A stretch of DNA of 64,000 bases from Sinonovacula constricta (lineage: Eukaryota; Mollusca; Bivalvia; Cardiida; Solecurtidae), in NCBI GenBank assembly GCA_007844125.1, contig CM017567.1:35610957-35674956 (forward strand), written 5' to 3'. Positions 1 through 12,925 of this stretch are shown one piece after another. The stretch's first letter is position 1, and every line of letters starts with the position of its first letter. The notes under the pieces were generated by a model. That model was not told the origin of the DNA. It saw only the letters and a program-made list of their open reading frames with translations, and made no database searches. The position numbers were made by a program, and so were the translations under genes.

Positions 1-735
1 GTGATGATACGGTTGATATAGTGGAGAGTTTAATATTATGTAACACTTAAAATAATCATTTGTTGATTATATAAAAATATAAGGACAAAGTTTGGACAAA
101 ATATTTTGAAGCCTACCTTCGATTTCAAGGTAAAGTAAGAAATTTCTTTGACAGTCTTTTAGCACATGCGCATTTTTCCGAGTCCTATTTCTCCAAAATG
201 GTAAGAGATTTCCAAAAACGGATGCCGGATTCTTGCTTTGCAATCCAAAAAGCCTCTTGTGACATAGTTTTAACTAAGCTTTGGAGTAAAGTGGATTTCA
301 CCCAAAATCGGCTCAAAATCCGACGTTTTTATCAGCGATTTTGGCATTTTTGACCGAAATATTTTTTGTTAGACAGTTGGTTTAATTTATGTTCCTAGGC
401 TAAACCAGACACGCTAAACACGAATCCGGTGTTAGTTTTGGGCTATCTCTTAGCGTGTTGACGAACAGGCCGTTTTTAAAACAGGTGCGCACGTGCGCAT
501 TTTTCCGACCCCTAAATCTCCAAAACGGTAAGAGATTTCCCAAAACGGATGCCGGAAACTTGCTTTGCACCCCCAAAAATCTCTTGTGACATCGTTTTAA
601 CTAAGCTTTGGAGCAAAGTGGACTTCACCCAAAATCGGTCCAAAATCCGACGTTTTCATCAGCGATTTTTGACCGATAATCTTTTTGTTAGACAAATTGT
701 TCAATTTATGTTCCTGGGCTAAACTCCTGCAATCT
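1..735 (+). repeat. ~330-bp dispersed tandem repeat, two units
   Basis: Two head-to-tail units can be aligned by eye. Each holds the landmarks 'ctccaaaa(t/c)ggtaagag', 'cggatgccgga', 'caaaatccgacgttt', 'atcagcgatttt' and 'atgttcct(a/g)ggctaaac'. The second unit begins near position 395. The same family recurs on the minus strand at 5830-6160 and on the plus strand at 32241-32989. There is no coding potential. The unit resembles a non-autonomous element or satellite monomer; its class is unknown. Confidence 0.75.
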
Positions 736-818
736 GCATCCCATCTCGTTTTCATACTATATGTTTGTCTTTACATTTTCTATATCCTCATAACCTTACT
801 TCATTAGAGCTCCACCCT

Positions 819-820
<2 letters not shown>

Positions 821-911
<91 letters not shown>

Positions 912-930
912 TCGCTCTCTCTCTCTCTCT
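821..930. repeat. (CT)n microsatellite
   Basis: Almost pure CT dinucleotides for about 110 bases. The apparent Ser-Leu and Arg-Glu reading frames across it are repeat artefacts. Confidence 0.97.
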
Positions 931-1419
931 TCTATTTTTCTCCCATTCACCAATCTTGTGACGGCCCTTTACTGCCAATGAGAGGCTAGTCTGTTATTTA
1001 TTCACCTCTCAAATGGATATTTGTTTTTATATATATTACGTATCATGGTTAGGAAAATCGAAACTATGTTTTGGAACGTATTGCTTAACTATTTTGTCTT
1101 ATTCTTTATTATTAATGTTCCTCTGCATAAAACTTGTGTAGTTGACAATGTAGTATTTTCTTCAACTAATAGTTTTTGTACAATTTACCTATTTAAGAAT
1201 TTCGAAACTTAAATATTAACTTAAAAGATCTTTTGATTATTGAAAATGACATAAACGAAAATTTTTTAAAAATTAATAAATTCGCAAAGTTGGGTAAAAT
1301 GAATTTCACTAAGGGATTTGTCAGTCCAGAATTTAGCGACTTGAAGGAGTTTGCAACACACGTTCATTGAAATACATACATGTATATATGGAGACAATAA
1401 AATGTCGCACTGCATACTA
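931..1419. other. AT-rich intergenic stretch
   Basis: No supported gene. A 63-codon frame at 1021 has no splice or family support. Confidence 0.5.
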
Positions 1420-2880
1420 AAATCTTTATTATTTAAATATTAAGATTGTGGGAATAGAGCTAGATCACTAGAACACAAATAACATTATGCACTGGTTTAA
1501 ACATTGCCCAGAAAATGGTGACTTTTGTTTAAAGTTCATGTTCATGTATGGAGGCTTGTGAGTCTGCTGTGAATGTGTGTGTACGAGAATGTGCCTGATT
1601 CAATGTGAGGTAAGACTGGGTGTGAGTCGGTCGTCGTCAAATGGTTTTGTTTTCCCTCGCATTTCACCTCATAGGTAAATTTCGAGCACATGTAAGACCG
1701 TGTGGGTCTGGTTGTGAGAATGTGTGATTGAAGGTGAGAGATTGGGAGGCTGGGTGTGGGTTTGGGTGTGAGAATGTGTAATTAAAAGTGAGAGATTGGG
1801 AGGCTGGGTGTGGGTGTGGGTGTGAGAATGTGTAATTAAAGGTGAGAGATTGGGAGGCTGGGTGTGGGTTTGGGTGTGAGAATGTGTAATTAAAGGTGAG
1901 AGATTGGGAGGCTGGGTGTGGGTTTGGGTGTGAGAATGTGTAATTAAAGGTGAGAGATTGGGAGGCTGGGTGTGGGTTTAGGTGTGAGAATGTGTAATTA
2001 AAGGTGAGAGATTGGGAGGCTGGGTGTGAGAATGTGTAATTGAAGGTGAGAGATTGGGAGGCTGGGTGTGGGTGTGAGAATGTGTGATTATTGGTAAGAG
2101 ATTGTGACCCTAACCCCTGATTCTGGACGGTGTGATTAAGGGTGAGATATGTGAGTCTGAGTTTTGGCCAATATGTGAAACTGTGTGATTAAGGGTGAGA
2201 TATGTGAGTCTGAGTTTTGGCCAATATGTGAAACTGTGTGATTAAGGGTGAGATATGTGAGTCTGAGTGTTGGTCTATGTGTGAGACTGTGTGATTAAAG
2301 TTGAGAGATTGTGTGTCTGGGTGTGGGTCTGGGTGTGAGATTGCTCGTAATTCAAGAATGTGAGTCTGATAGTGTGGGTTGGGATGTTGGTGAGAATGTG
2401 GGTGGGATGTGAGGTGAGAGTGTGGGTCGGGACGGGTTTTTGGTTAGAGTATGGATGGGATTTCTGAGAGTTAGCTCACACACCCCTCACCACGCTCACC
2501 ACCCAGACTCTCACAGCCACCCTCACCCAGACTCTAACACCCACCTTCACCCAGACTCTAACACCCACCCTCACCCACACCCACACTCACCCAGACTCTC
2601 ACAGCCACCCTCACCCACACTCAGCACCCACACTCTCACCCCCACACCTTTTCTCTCAACCATCTTATACTTAACTCACACTTACCTGTCGTTTACTCAA
2701 CGGACAACACCCACAAGTGACGCTGGTGGGATTCGAACCCACGACTTTCTGTATCACCGGTCAGATACGCTAACCACTGCGCTATGGAGGTGATACATTA
2801 GCGACAATTTGGAACTAATATTTAATCCCTACCCCTTTTCAATAGGTGACGTCACAGTAATTTCACACCTTTGTGTGTGT
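1420..2880 (+). repeat. partial relative of the palindrome arm, with minisatellite core and SINE
   Basis: Sequence from 1420 ('ttaaatattaagattgtggg') through 'acattgcccagaaaatg' and 'gcctgattcaatgtgaggta' matches the left palindrome arm near 14530-14930. It lacks about 190 bp that the arm carries between these landmarks. A GT-rich minisatellite with a ~54-bp unit follows (about 1680-2440), then a CA-rich stretch of opposite strand polarity (2480-2650), then a minus-strand tRNA-like SINE. It ends near 'gacgtcacagtaatttcaca'. There is no gene copy. It appears to be a third, gene-less member of the family that forms the big palindrome. Confidence 0.7.
2719..2793 (-). repeat. tRNA-derived SINE head
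   Basis: On the minus strand an A-box-like 'tagcgcagtggttagcg' and a perfect B-box 'gggttcgaatccc' are spaced as in tRNA genes. D and T arms can be drawn, but the anticodon stem does not close and U33 is missing, so this is a tRNA-derived SINE rather than a working tRNA. A homologue with the same flanks lies at 16808-16883 in the opposite orientation. Confidence 0.75.
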
Positions 2881-5829
2881 CTCAATATAGAACAGAATAG
2901 AACTAGTTGGATTCATTTGCTATAGAGCAGACATTCGATTACTTATTGATAACAGAATTCAGTTCTTATCAATGACTTTTGTCTGTAAGCATTGCTTTAA
3001 CAGGTATGATTTGGTATGGTTTTTGCCGATAACAGATCCAACTACCGGACGTCCTGGTACTATTCAGTCTGTGGTCTTCCTCCACCAAAAAGGTTATTGC
3101 TTTCATGAAAATACTTGTGACGCTGCACTATATTTAGAAAGCAAAATAACTTGATGCTACTTTCTAAGGTTGTCGCGACTGAATACCACAAATGAGCAAG
3201 CACTCGCTCGAACCCATTACCACAGAACTTAGGAGACATCTTGAACACATAAGGCTGTCGCGATTGTTTTACTAGTAAGATTGTCGTCAATTCCGCTGCT
3301 ATTAGATCAAGCAACTGTGCAGGAGAGACTTGAAGTGGGGGCGCACTGAGCAATACCTTAAATTCCCGAAACATGCTTAAAGAAAGATATTTAAATACAA
3401 TTTTATTTAAAAAAAAAAGACAAAAAAGTATCGGTTTTGGATCGCATACATTTTAGAACGAATCTACAATATTCTAGAAACCAAACTTTCTGGAGTGAGC
3501 ATGCCCTCATACCCCACCCCCTGACCTAGAATAAAATGTTCAATTAAAAAATTTTTTGGAGGGTACGGGTAAGTGGGGAGGGGGGGGGGGGGGGCGGGGA
3601 TGTGGGGAAGGGGGTGCTGGCGGCAGATTGTGCTTATGCCATGTCCTTTAACCCGCTCCCTCTTTAAACATAATATTTAAGGGGAATTCTCGCTTCCTGT
3701 TAGGTCAAACAAAAGATCAACCTCTGCTGAGCACACAAGTTTTCTCCTTAAATCAGAACAACAAAAATACTACTTATGAACTGAATTTGGCTAAATGCCG
3801 CCACAGATGGTCGTCACGTGGGTACTGGTTCTACCCAGAATGTGGACAGTCGAGAAAGCAATATTGTCTGCCAAGTGAAATGTTTATCCTTTTATTAATT
3901 ATTGTCAACTACATGGAGTTGTCCGTTTTACTAAAGTTTATATGCCGAGAGCATTTGAGCGTTTGAGTGTATTTCAAATTATTTCGAGTAAAATAAGTTT
4001 ATCCGATTTGCACTGAAATATCTTCTAAACTGTAGTGAAATGGACAATTCTATAATTGGTTAATATGTTACAGATAATATTATAGTATTTTTAATTATAT
4101 ATTCTGTCAATAAAAATCTATATATAAATAAAAGTTTAATTTTGTTTAAAGAAAAACAAGAACATTTATTTGAATGTCTATTTGTTATGTTTCATGAATG
4201 TGTACCTTTTTACTTTAATTTATGTTTATGTCGACTTGCATATAATTTAAAATGAAAACTGCAGTGCGCTGGTGGTTCTACCCGGGCATGTTTTAATTTT
4301 ATTTGTTTTTATTATACTTTGTTATTTACTTGTATCTTTTGCAAAACAGTGAAGGGCACAACACTTTTCCTTTATAGATTTTGACGAGTCCCTGAGTATA
4401 AGAAGAAACGACAGAAAGACAGAGAGAGAGAGAGAGAGAGAAAGAGAGATTTGGAGATTTGAAGACTTTAAGCACAATCAGAGACCAAAGTATAATTGAA
4501 TATCGTAAGCCATATATGAATGTAAAAACAAAGGTTTTAAAATTCAGATTGCGTTTTGTGTTAGACTTGCAGGAAATAATTACCTTTTTATGCCTGTTTG
4601 ATCAAATTTAGTGAAATGGGGGTCATTTTTGCATACCAGTATCATTTGCCCACAATGCATATTCATGGCCCTTTCTCCAGCTAAATTTTTACTTTAAAAT
4701 ATGGAACGACTTGCACTCAAGACGCCATGTTAACATGCGTGTGAATATTTTATGTATACTTGGTAAGACTCGAATATTTCACACAAGTGAAGAATTCTCC
4801 ATCCTGAAGTGCATAAGTTCTAGAAAGTCACAAAATAACTACATTAAGTACCAAACTGTTATTCTAACATATAAGGATGCTATTTTTATAAAGAAAACGT
4901 AGATCAGTAGATGTTACATTAGGAGGCACAATCCGGCCAAGGTTTGGGTCATGGCTGATTCTTGCCGAGAGAGCGAATTTACCATTTGCATGTCAAAAAG
5001 GCATAGTTGTAAAATTTAAAGGGATTTTAATATATCTCTGATGAGTACAGGACAATAAAGAGAACACAGGCCTATGTAGGGGCCCCTTTATGGGGTAGAA
5101 TATAATGCTGACCCGGTCAAAACTGATTGTAAAAACATGTAAAACACTGTTTACAATGCAGTTTATCCAGATTTCATATTAATTTTGTGTCCAATTATGA
5201 CCATTTTAACCATGAAGAATACGCTTGCTGGATCATATATACGCCAGAAAACAAAAAGAAAAGTTATATACACAAAATATAATAATATAATAAGTGTCTA
5301 TGCCAGTTGCTGTTCCCAGCACATTTGACTCCTATCACTATTGTGTGATATTGGATCCTTGTAATGTTTTAAATGCATGTTTTAAATGCATGTATTTCAA
5401 ACAATAAAGATAAAAGAATATAAATTATCAAACTATAAAATACAATAATGTAAAATATCATCAAACACATTAAATCTAGACTAAAATGACTCCCAATATA
5501 CATGTTGAGTTTTAGTTAAAGCCTTTTAAGAACATTTCACTATCTTTTTAGCCACATGTACCCCTAAATTCAGACAAAACAGTAAAAGTGTCGCTGAAAA
5601 GGCTTCAAATGGTAAATTAATCGATAAAACACCATTGCTAAAGAATTTATCTATCAGCAGTCATTTCAAGCCAAAGGTACAGACAATAACTTCTGGAAAT
5701 GTCACTGAAAGGTTAGACTCCACTTATTAAGTTTGTTCAATATTGCAAGTAAATCGCAAAAAGCTTGAAACAATATGCACAATGACCCTGTTATGATTGA
5801 ACCCTATTAGGAAAGACACAGAAATAAGT
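2881..5829. other. repeat-poor AT-rich stretch without supported genes
   Basis: Contains a poly-G run (about 3576-3594), an (AG)n tract (4421-4449) and short unsupported frames at 2972, 3060 and 4711. I could join no splice-compatible exons here. Confidence 0.45.
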
Positions 5830-6064
5830 AAACTTTTGCAAAAATCGGGCATCCGTTTTTGGAAATCTCTTACCGTTTTGGAGATCTATGGGTCGGAAAA
5901 ATGAGCACGTTCGCACCTGTTAAAATACGGCTTGTACGCAGATAGATTACTAAGATATTAGCCAAAAACTAACACCGGATTCGTGCTCAGCGTGTCTAGT
6001 TCAGCCTAGGAACACCAATCAAGCTATCTATCTAACAACCTCCCCCCCCCCCCCCCCCCACCAC

Positions 6065-6103
<39 letters not shown>

Positions 6104-6160
6104 GGTCAAAAATTCCAAAATCGTTGATGAAAATGTCGGATTTTGGGCCTGGTTGTAAAG
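5830..6160 (-). repeat. inverted copy of the ~330-bp repeat
   Basis: Reverse complement of the units at 1-735: 'atctcttaccgttttggaga', 'caccggattcgtg', 'gcctaggaac'. It is interrupted by a poly-C run (6042-6059) and a poly-A run (about 6066-6101). It sits just outside the left palindrome arm and mirrors the plus-strand copies just outside the right arm. Confidence 0.75.
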
Positions 6161-7572
6161 AGACCATCATAAACTAACGCGCGCAGATCACTCCGCAATG
6201 GGATATGTAGATAATCACGGGAGGGAACTTATGTTTGGTGGTTTTTAAGAACAATTCGTATATTGTTAAATACGAGTAGAGTTTGTATTGTAAATAAGTA
6301 GATTAAATGTTCTTTAAAGACTTAATGGTTTCCAGTTAAGATTCAATGATTTAATGATCATTTTCTTCAGGGAGGGGTTGGGGAAGGGGGCCGGGGAAAT
6401 AGTAATCCTATTTACTGTGCTAAGAACCGCATTAATGAGAAGTTATTTTCTCCAACGCTATGTTATTTTCTCCAACGCTATGTTATTTTCTACAACAGTA
6501 TTGTGGCCGTTGCTAATTGCAACAACTTGACAGAATGTGTTCAAACGATTATTCTTGATTACAATGTGGACAAGTTCTTGGTCTAGCTCTGTTTTCTTTG
6601 ACAAGGTAATTAGCTCCTATTCGCGTGAAAGTTTTCTCTTGATCTGTGTTTCTATGGTTCTTGTTTTTTTCTTTCGTCCAACATCCAGTGTGTAAACATA
6701 AAACGCAAATTTAGGCTCAACTGAAAATTCGAGGAATTTGTAACTTAGAAACGTTTATATACCACTGTGTTGTTGGAAACTTCAAAACGGACTCAACCGG
6801 ACAATATTGAAATATTGATGATAACCATATTTTGTAAAAAGATGCCGACCCCGCCATTCCCCCCTCCACCCCACCCCGCCCCGTCCCCCACAATAAAATT
6901 GTTGTAAATGTTGAATATTAAAGCGGTAGGGGGATTTGTCCCTACTTAAGGGATTTTTCCGGCGGGGACTTTGTCTCCCTCGCCCAACTTCTAGAACATG
7001 TTTCAAATTTTGTCTTTGACCCACAACTCCTCTCACCTTAGCCCCACTCCCTCCCCCAAATCACAAATGAACTAATTCACAATTCGTCAACATTGTCGGT
7101 AAGCGAAATTGTGTAGAGAATACCGGACACGTTTTGCGAAGAATGTGAACGATTTACATGTGAAGGGAGGTAACCCATGTTGACACAATCTTCTCGTCTT
7201 TCATTCCAGGGTTTCGAAGAAGGCCATGTTTATGAAATATTTATTTCAATACAGCTGTATCAAAGGTTTGCATTTGTGATTGTAATTAGGTTCTTATATG
7301 TTGTAACAAAGATTTAAAGTTACTTTTTACAAATATTATTTTCAAAACTTTTTCTGGCATCATTAGAACCCCCCCCCTCTCTCTCTCTCTCTTTCTGTCT
7401 CTGTCTCTCTCTCTCTACCTTTGGAGAGTCGAACTTGTGGCTCAACCATTCTGTCATAATACGTTTTATACAGAGGAACATTTATACTAACCAATGCTTG
7501 TCTAACCGCTTGATAAGTGTTTCTGATTTACAAAAATATAATAAAATAATAATATCCTGGAACGATCCCTTT

Positions 7573-7755
7573 TAAGTTGGTATACGATAGTTTGGACCAA
7601 TTTATTTTGCCCAAACAATTACATAAAATGTTTTAACCTGAAACGATTCAGCAAAATATTGTTTTCGATGTCCTATATCTATGTGAAAAGTGAAATGTGA
7701 AAACCCCGATCGTGTTTTATATAGATTTGTGAAAGAATGACTGTTTTACTGTTTG
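7573..7755 (+). mobile_element. truncated MITE
   Basis: Begins with the terminal motif 'ttggtatacgatagtttgg' and matches the complete element at 30391-30872 in the other arm. It stops after about 180 bp where a SINE-related fragment begins. Confidence 0.6.
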
Positions 7756-7835
7756 CACCAGAGACTTTAAAGTTTGTAGTTGTGGCTTCCCTCCTAACGC
7801 TCAGAGCTAAGGGGACAGCGTTACGACTGACTTGT
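7755..7835 (+). repeat. fragment of tRNA-derived SINE body
   Basis: 'agactttaaagtttgtagt' and 'ggcttccctcctaacgctc' match the body of the SINEs at 36863-37150 and 40935-41225. The tRNA-like head is absent. Confidence 0.65.
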
Positions 7836-9560
7836 AAATTAGTTATTTTCGCCCCGTAAATTGTTTGTGCGGGAAATGTGAAATTGTTCGAATGTTATGT
7901 TGAAATGTGAACATTTTTATGTGATATATAAAGATTAGGATGTAATTGGATAGCGGTATCAAGCATGCGCTGTGTTGCAATTTACAAATTGGCATTTGAA
8001 GTGGCAAATCCGAGTATTGAAAGTTAGGATAAGTAATTAGAATATTGGCGGACATCCCCTTTCATACCGCATAACACCAGTTCAACATTAGGACGCAAGG
8101 GGGCGGTTCTAACACGGGAATGTCCATCTATAAATAGAATGTATCGCGTAACTTGTCCGCGTCTGTACGACTTTCAAGTTGTGAGTTTCTTACCGACAGA
8201 ATCAGACACATTTATTATTTATTTGTGCTACATGTATACAATTTTAGGGATATTATTCTGTACTTAACTGCTGATCATGATATGACTACGTATAGGTAGG
8301 CCTATGTTTGTGATTATAGAAGATCAAGTGATAACTCAGTGTTAGTGGCACATTAGGAAAACTGCGTGATACATGCATTTATAATCATTCGTGACATGTA
8401 CTGTAAACATGCACCAATAAAAGTTGGTCCATATTTACACGTCTGTACCTTTTTCTCAAACCGTATGAATCGGTTGAAATGTTGTTCGTATATTTTTATC
8501 TCTCAAGTCTGACAGACCCTACGCCCCCGCCTCCACCCCTTTCAACCTCTATGGCCCCACCCTCTTTCATTTAACTGCATATATCCTGATTTAACCGAAG
8601 TGACCCGAATTGGCAAAATTCCTTTAAAGGTACACAGTATTGAGTTCGAATTCAAGACCTCCTCAGTAAGCAGACGCTCAACCACCTGGCCTACCTGGAC
8701 AGAGAGCTTACAACCTTCCATACTTTTAGCCAGGTATCAACTGGACAAAACCACCCGTACTAGCACGTTCCTGCTCCACAAGGTGTTCTGATGTTACATT
8801 AATAACGTACTCCTGTTGATGTAGTTCAATTCCAATGCATTGTAAACAAATCCGAATGTGAATGAGAGAGTCAGTTATTCTGGAAACGTCCGATATGTAT
8901 ATTAAATTGGATTGAATGTTGTTTTAAGAAAGACTTATATGGTAAAACTACTTTCAGAATTTTAATATATACATTAATAACTACTTTTGGCAAAAGATAA
9001 CGCGTTCAATTTGACGCCAAATAACGTTGGCTGTTTTCTATTGTATCTTTCTTGAAGATTCATTTTTGATTTCGTTATATTTTTAACTTATGATATTCGG
9101 TTTTATTTTTAGCTCAGAGACGTCTATACTTATGTGGTACCGCCACCTAGCGTCTTAATGATGCCAATTCTTAACTTGTACAATTGTGATTTGTGACTTG
9201 AGAAATGTGACTTTTAGATTTGTAACTTGAAAATTGTAAGCGAACATAACATTTGTGACTTGAGAATTAAGACTTGAGATTTGTAATTTCCAAATTGTAT
9301 ACGAGAAATGTGAATTAGATACATGTTAAACCGAACGTGTTTGTGCAAACAAATAGCAAATTTAACCATATGCAGTGTTGCAATTTGCAAATGAGAAATT
9401 GAATATAGGCGGATATCCCCCTCCATAGTTGCCTACGTATAATTTTACAATGATATTCTTTCCTATTTAAGATACATATATTTTAATTCCATCACAATAA
9501 ACGTCACATTAAAGAACTATTTACAAACTTTTTATTTTACTCTCTTTCCTTCATTACCAC
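7836..9560. other. left-arm-specific noncoding stretch
   Basis: Mostly absent from the right arm. Two diverged segments (about 7840-8060 and 9170-9426) resemble each other ('tgttgcaattt' ... 'ggcggacatcccc' / 'ggcggatatcccc') and are probably old dispersed repeats. A decayed tRNA-like segment lies on the minus strand at about 8634-8705. No gene was seen. Confidence 0.4.
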
Positions 9561-10195
9561 TTCATAGCTAAATCTATCAGAATATAAAGAAATCAGACTA
9601 CACGTGTCAAGGAACTGGTGACTGAGATAGCTAGGTGAGGTCTTCACGTGCTACGCAGATTGTGTGCGGCAAGACAAAGTGTTGAGTTTGATGTTACACA
9701 ACTGGGAATGTGTAAAATTGTAAACATTGAGTACATGTACATGGAGATTATTTAATCCCAGGATAAAACATATAAACATATTTGGCTAGCGAGACGCTAA
9801 TTATAGGAAGTTGTCGTAATATCTTCGTTAGATGTGGAACTTATTTACTTACAAGATTGTGAAATAGAACTTCCGTCATTTTGTGCTTTGAGTTAATGAT
9901 TCTTTTCATTGTGATTTGTAAGTGATAGTATTATGAAGCTTTCTTTTTGATGCTCAAGGTGAGGTGTGTTCAGTTAACCTTTACTTTATTTATGTATTAT
10001 TGTATTATATATCTAAGAGGTAAATTTTGCTGTTATCAATTTTTAACATTTGCATTTTAACGACCGATGAACATTCATAGAATCGTGACTGAACTGTATC
10101 AATAATTTTGCCGGAGTAATATTTGCAACGTTAATTTAATTAAAATTGAATTTTCAACACTGGCAAAAACTGAAGATTTCCGTACTGTAACTTTT

Positions 10196-10684
10196 AAATC
10201 TGGTATTCGACAGTTTGGACCAAAGTTTCTTCTTTGAAATCACGAAATAAGTCATTGTTACCCGAAAGGTCTTCAAAATGCTGTTCATTGATGGCCTAAA
10301 TCCGTGTGAATAGTAAAGCATAAACCACCACTCGTCATTGCAAGCAGGTATTTCCTATCCGAACCACGCTGCAGAGATAGCTATTTTTAAACCTAGAAAA
10401 CCACGTGATCATTTACTTATAAGATCACGTTATCCGGTTAATCCGCTCTGACATCGATATCTATTTTAGCAGAGGCCACTGTCGAGCGGTTTATACAGTC
10501 GAAAAGGATTCAGAGTGATTGTTTCGCTGTTTTTTTCCTAACAATTCACTTAGTGTGCAAATCTTATTTATTAAGACTAAATTATGGGTTTATAAAAAAA
10601 TATGATGAAATTTTCTAAGACAGTGGTTCGATAATGTTATATTTATTTGCTATAGGCAAACTGTCGGATACCACCTTTAAGAAA
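10196..10684. mobile_element. MITE with GGTATYCGACAGTTTGG-type TIRs
   Basis: The left end is 'tggtattcgacagtttgg' and the right end 'aaactgtcggataccaccttt', an imperfect inverted terminal pair about 490 bp apart with no coding capacity. Relatives lie at 30391-30872, 47608-47925 and 7573-7755. The right end plus about 40 bp of flank is repeated at 10900-10980. The autonomous partner is not in the window. Confidence 0.7.
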
Positions 10685-10899
10685 ATAAAAAATAATTTAT
10701 TATTTACTTATTTATTATTGATGCGTTTCTATGATTACGTAACGTTCCACCGTGATTAAGTTTGTAGATGTGGAAGAATGAAAGTGCCTGATTTGAATAG
10801 AAAACAAAATTATGTTTATCATAATACCAAATATAAAAGGTTTTGTCAATGGAATAAAAAATATGGCGCAAGTACACGTAATTTTTGAACAGCCCTCGT

Positions 10900-10985
10900 A
10901 TATTTGCTGTAGGCAAACTGTCAGATACCACCTTTAAAATAATAAAAAAATAATTTATTTTTTACTTATTTATTATTGATATATT
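10900..10985. repeat. duplicated MITE right end
   Basis: 'aggcaaactgtcagatacca' and the following AT-rich flank repeat 10655-10735 about 264 bp downstream, indicating a local duplication that includes the element's end and its flank. Confidence 0.6.
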
Positions 10986-11172
10986 ATGACATCATCATTG
11001 CAATGTTACATTAGAATCGAGCGTACGACACGTAACGAGTAAACGTTCTTTTATCGAAGGACCGACACTTCGAGACAAAATGTTTAAGCTAAAAAGAAGT
11101 GCATGAAACATTTTATGAATCATTTTAAATGGGGATAGCAAAATATTTAGACATTTTTATATTTATAATATC

Positions 11173-11178
11173 TTTATT
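11173..11178 (-). terminator. poly(A) signal for left repeat-protein gene
   Basis: AATAAA on the minus strand about 31 bases after the stop codon at 11209-11211. Confidence 0.5.
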
Positions 11179-11208
11179 TACACAAGTTTAGTTAATTTTA
11201 ACAGTTTT

Positions 11209-12925
11209 CTATTTAAACAACTTCCTAATTCTTCTGAAGCAGTTGGAAATACAACTAAAGCACCCAATATTCTTCTCCTCCTCTTCTTCAACATTATCTA
11301 AGGCGTTCTCCTCCTTCCCGTTGTCCAGCTGCACTTCGATTGCAAGTATCACTTCATCTTTCGCCACCGCAGAGGGTTTCAGCTCATCCACTCCAACTTC
11401 CACCGTGTCATCTACCACCACTTTATATTCCTCCATCTTCATAACCGCTCCTTCCACCACACCAGCGTCCATATCCTTCACCATTCTTGCTGCTTTGTCA
11501 ATTAGATCATCAACATATTTCTTGATATTCTCCTGCAATTGTTTGGCCTTCTTTCTCTCGTTTTGCTCTGCTTTATCTTCCACATCTTTCAAAATGCCCT
11601 CGAGGATATCTTTTACATCCTCCTGTAACTCAATTGCTTTCTTTCTCTCGTTTTGCTCTGCTTTATCTTCCACATCTTTCAAAATGCCTTCGAGGATATC
11701 TTTGACGTCTTCATGCAACTCAATTGCTTTATTTCTCTCGTTTTGCTCTGCTTTATCTTCAACATCTTTCAAAATACCTTCGAGGATATCTTTGACGTCT
11801 TCCTGCATCTCAATTGCTTTCTTTCTCTCGTTTTGCTCTGCTTTATCTTCCATATCTTTCAAAATACCTTCGAGGATATCTTTGACGTCTTCATGCAACT
11901 CAATTGCTTTCTTTCTCTCATTTTGCTCTGCTTTATCTTCTACATCTTTCAAAATACCTTCAAGGATATCTTTGACGTCTTCCTGCATCTCAATTGCTTT
12001 CTTTCTCTCGTTTTGCTCTGCTATATCCGCAACATCTTCCAAGATTCCCTCGAGAATATGTTGCACTTCTCGTTTGGAATCTGCTTTCCGTAATTCTTCC
12101 GCCTTAACTGCTCTAGGCGTAAACTCAGGGGCGTCTGGGTTCAGTTGCAATGGGATCGAGAATGGGTTTATCACTGGAGGATCCTTGAAATAAAAAAGTA
12201 GTTTTTCAGCATTAAAGTGTGCAATGTTGTAATTGTCCTTTTTCTGTTTCACTGCACTCTTTTTCTAAAAGTCTGTTTACCAATTCCCATCACATTGTAA
12301 TGAATATATGAAAATGAATTAAGTCCTATGCCTGTTTGTTTGAAGGGAACTTTTAACAGGCAACTTATCAATTTCGTTCTGTAACTTATAAAATATTTAT
12401 TATTTATGTTGTACTAATTACTAGTAGCACTGTTTTTTTCTATCTTCAGAAATTAAGATATTTAACATGTTACAACGTTTTCTATATGCGACTCCTTAAT
12501 TTTTTATTTAACTTTTATCTTATTTTTATTTATTTTTATTTATTTTCGAGTAGCAGACTTTAGGTTTTGACCAGTATTGGTGTTTTATACATACAGATAG
12601 TGCATAAAATAATCAAAATTAATATTGCCTTATAAAAATTATTATATATATTAATACTTGTTATTCTATATATATTTGCATATCATTAGCAATGTTAAAC
12701 GCTGTTTTGTTGCTAGCCTCAGAAATTAATATATTTCATTTTTTAACTCACCATATAGTTATAGAACGTTTCCCCTCGGATAGTCCTTAGGAGTACCCCA
12801 GTTTGGGGCCCCTGCCTCCATGGCACTGCCTTCTGTCTCCTTCTTTTGGCGCTCATCTTTATGAGTGACTTGCTTGTATGTTTGTGCTTATCTTGTGTGT
12901 CTATAGAAACGTAACGTAACGTCAT
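11209..12925 (-). CDS. 30-residue-repeat helical protein, left-arm copy (2 exons)
   Basis: Unrecognised gene. Exon 1 (12925-12752, 58 codons) ends in ATG|GTGAGT. Exon 2 (12183-11209) follows TTTCAAG| and opens in the same phase with DPPVINPF. The spliced product is about 382 residues, or about 359 if the better-context second ATG (MSAKRRRQK) is used. The N-terminus is basic. From about residue 100 come six near-identical 30-residue repeats (core KDILEGILKDVEDKAEQNER), rich in E, K, D, I and L and predicted to be amphipathic helix or coiled coil. Next come a helical segment with KKYVDDLIDKAARM, an acidic run (VEEEEEK), and a C-terminus with CFSCISNC plus basic residues that could be a lipidated membrane anchor (inference). 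No signal peptide. Poly(A) signal at 11178-11173. A mirrored copy lies at 27492-29291. Repeat identity at DNA level suggests recent homogenisation. Confidence 0.7.

Noticed and set aside
765..989. Ser-Leu repeat protein
   Set aside because: (CT)n microsatellite read in frame.
2719..2793. functional tRNA gene
   Set aside because: A and B boxes are good, but the anticodon stem-loop does not fold with U33, and the unit is embedded in a repeated element. The same holds for 16808-16883.
11243..12193. Ser/Phe-rich plus-strand frames opposite the left repeat gene
   Set aside because: Shadows of the minus-strand gene. The minus frame has splice sites, a poly(A) signal and a conserved counterpart in the other arm.
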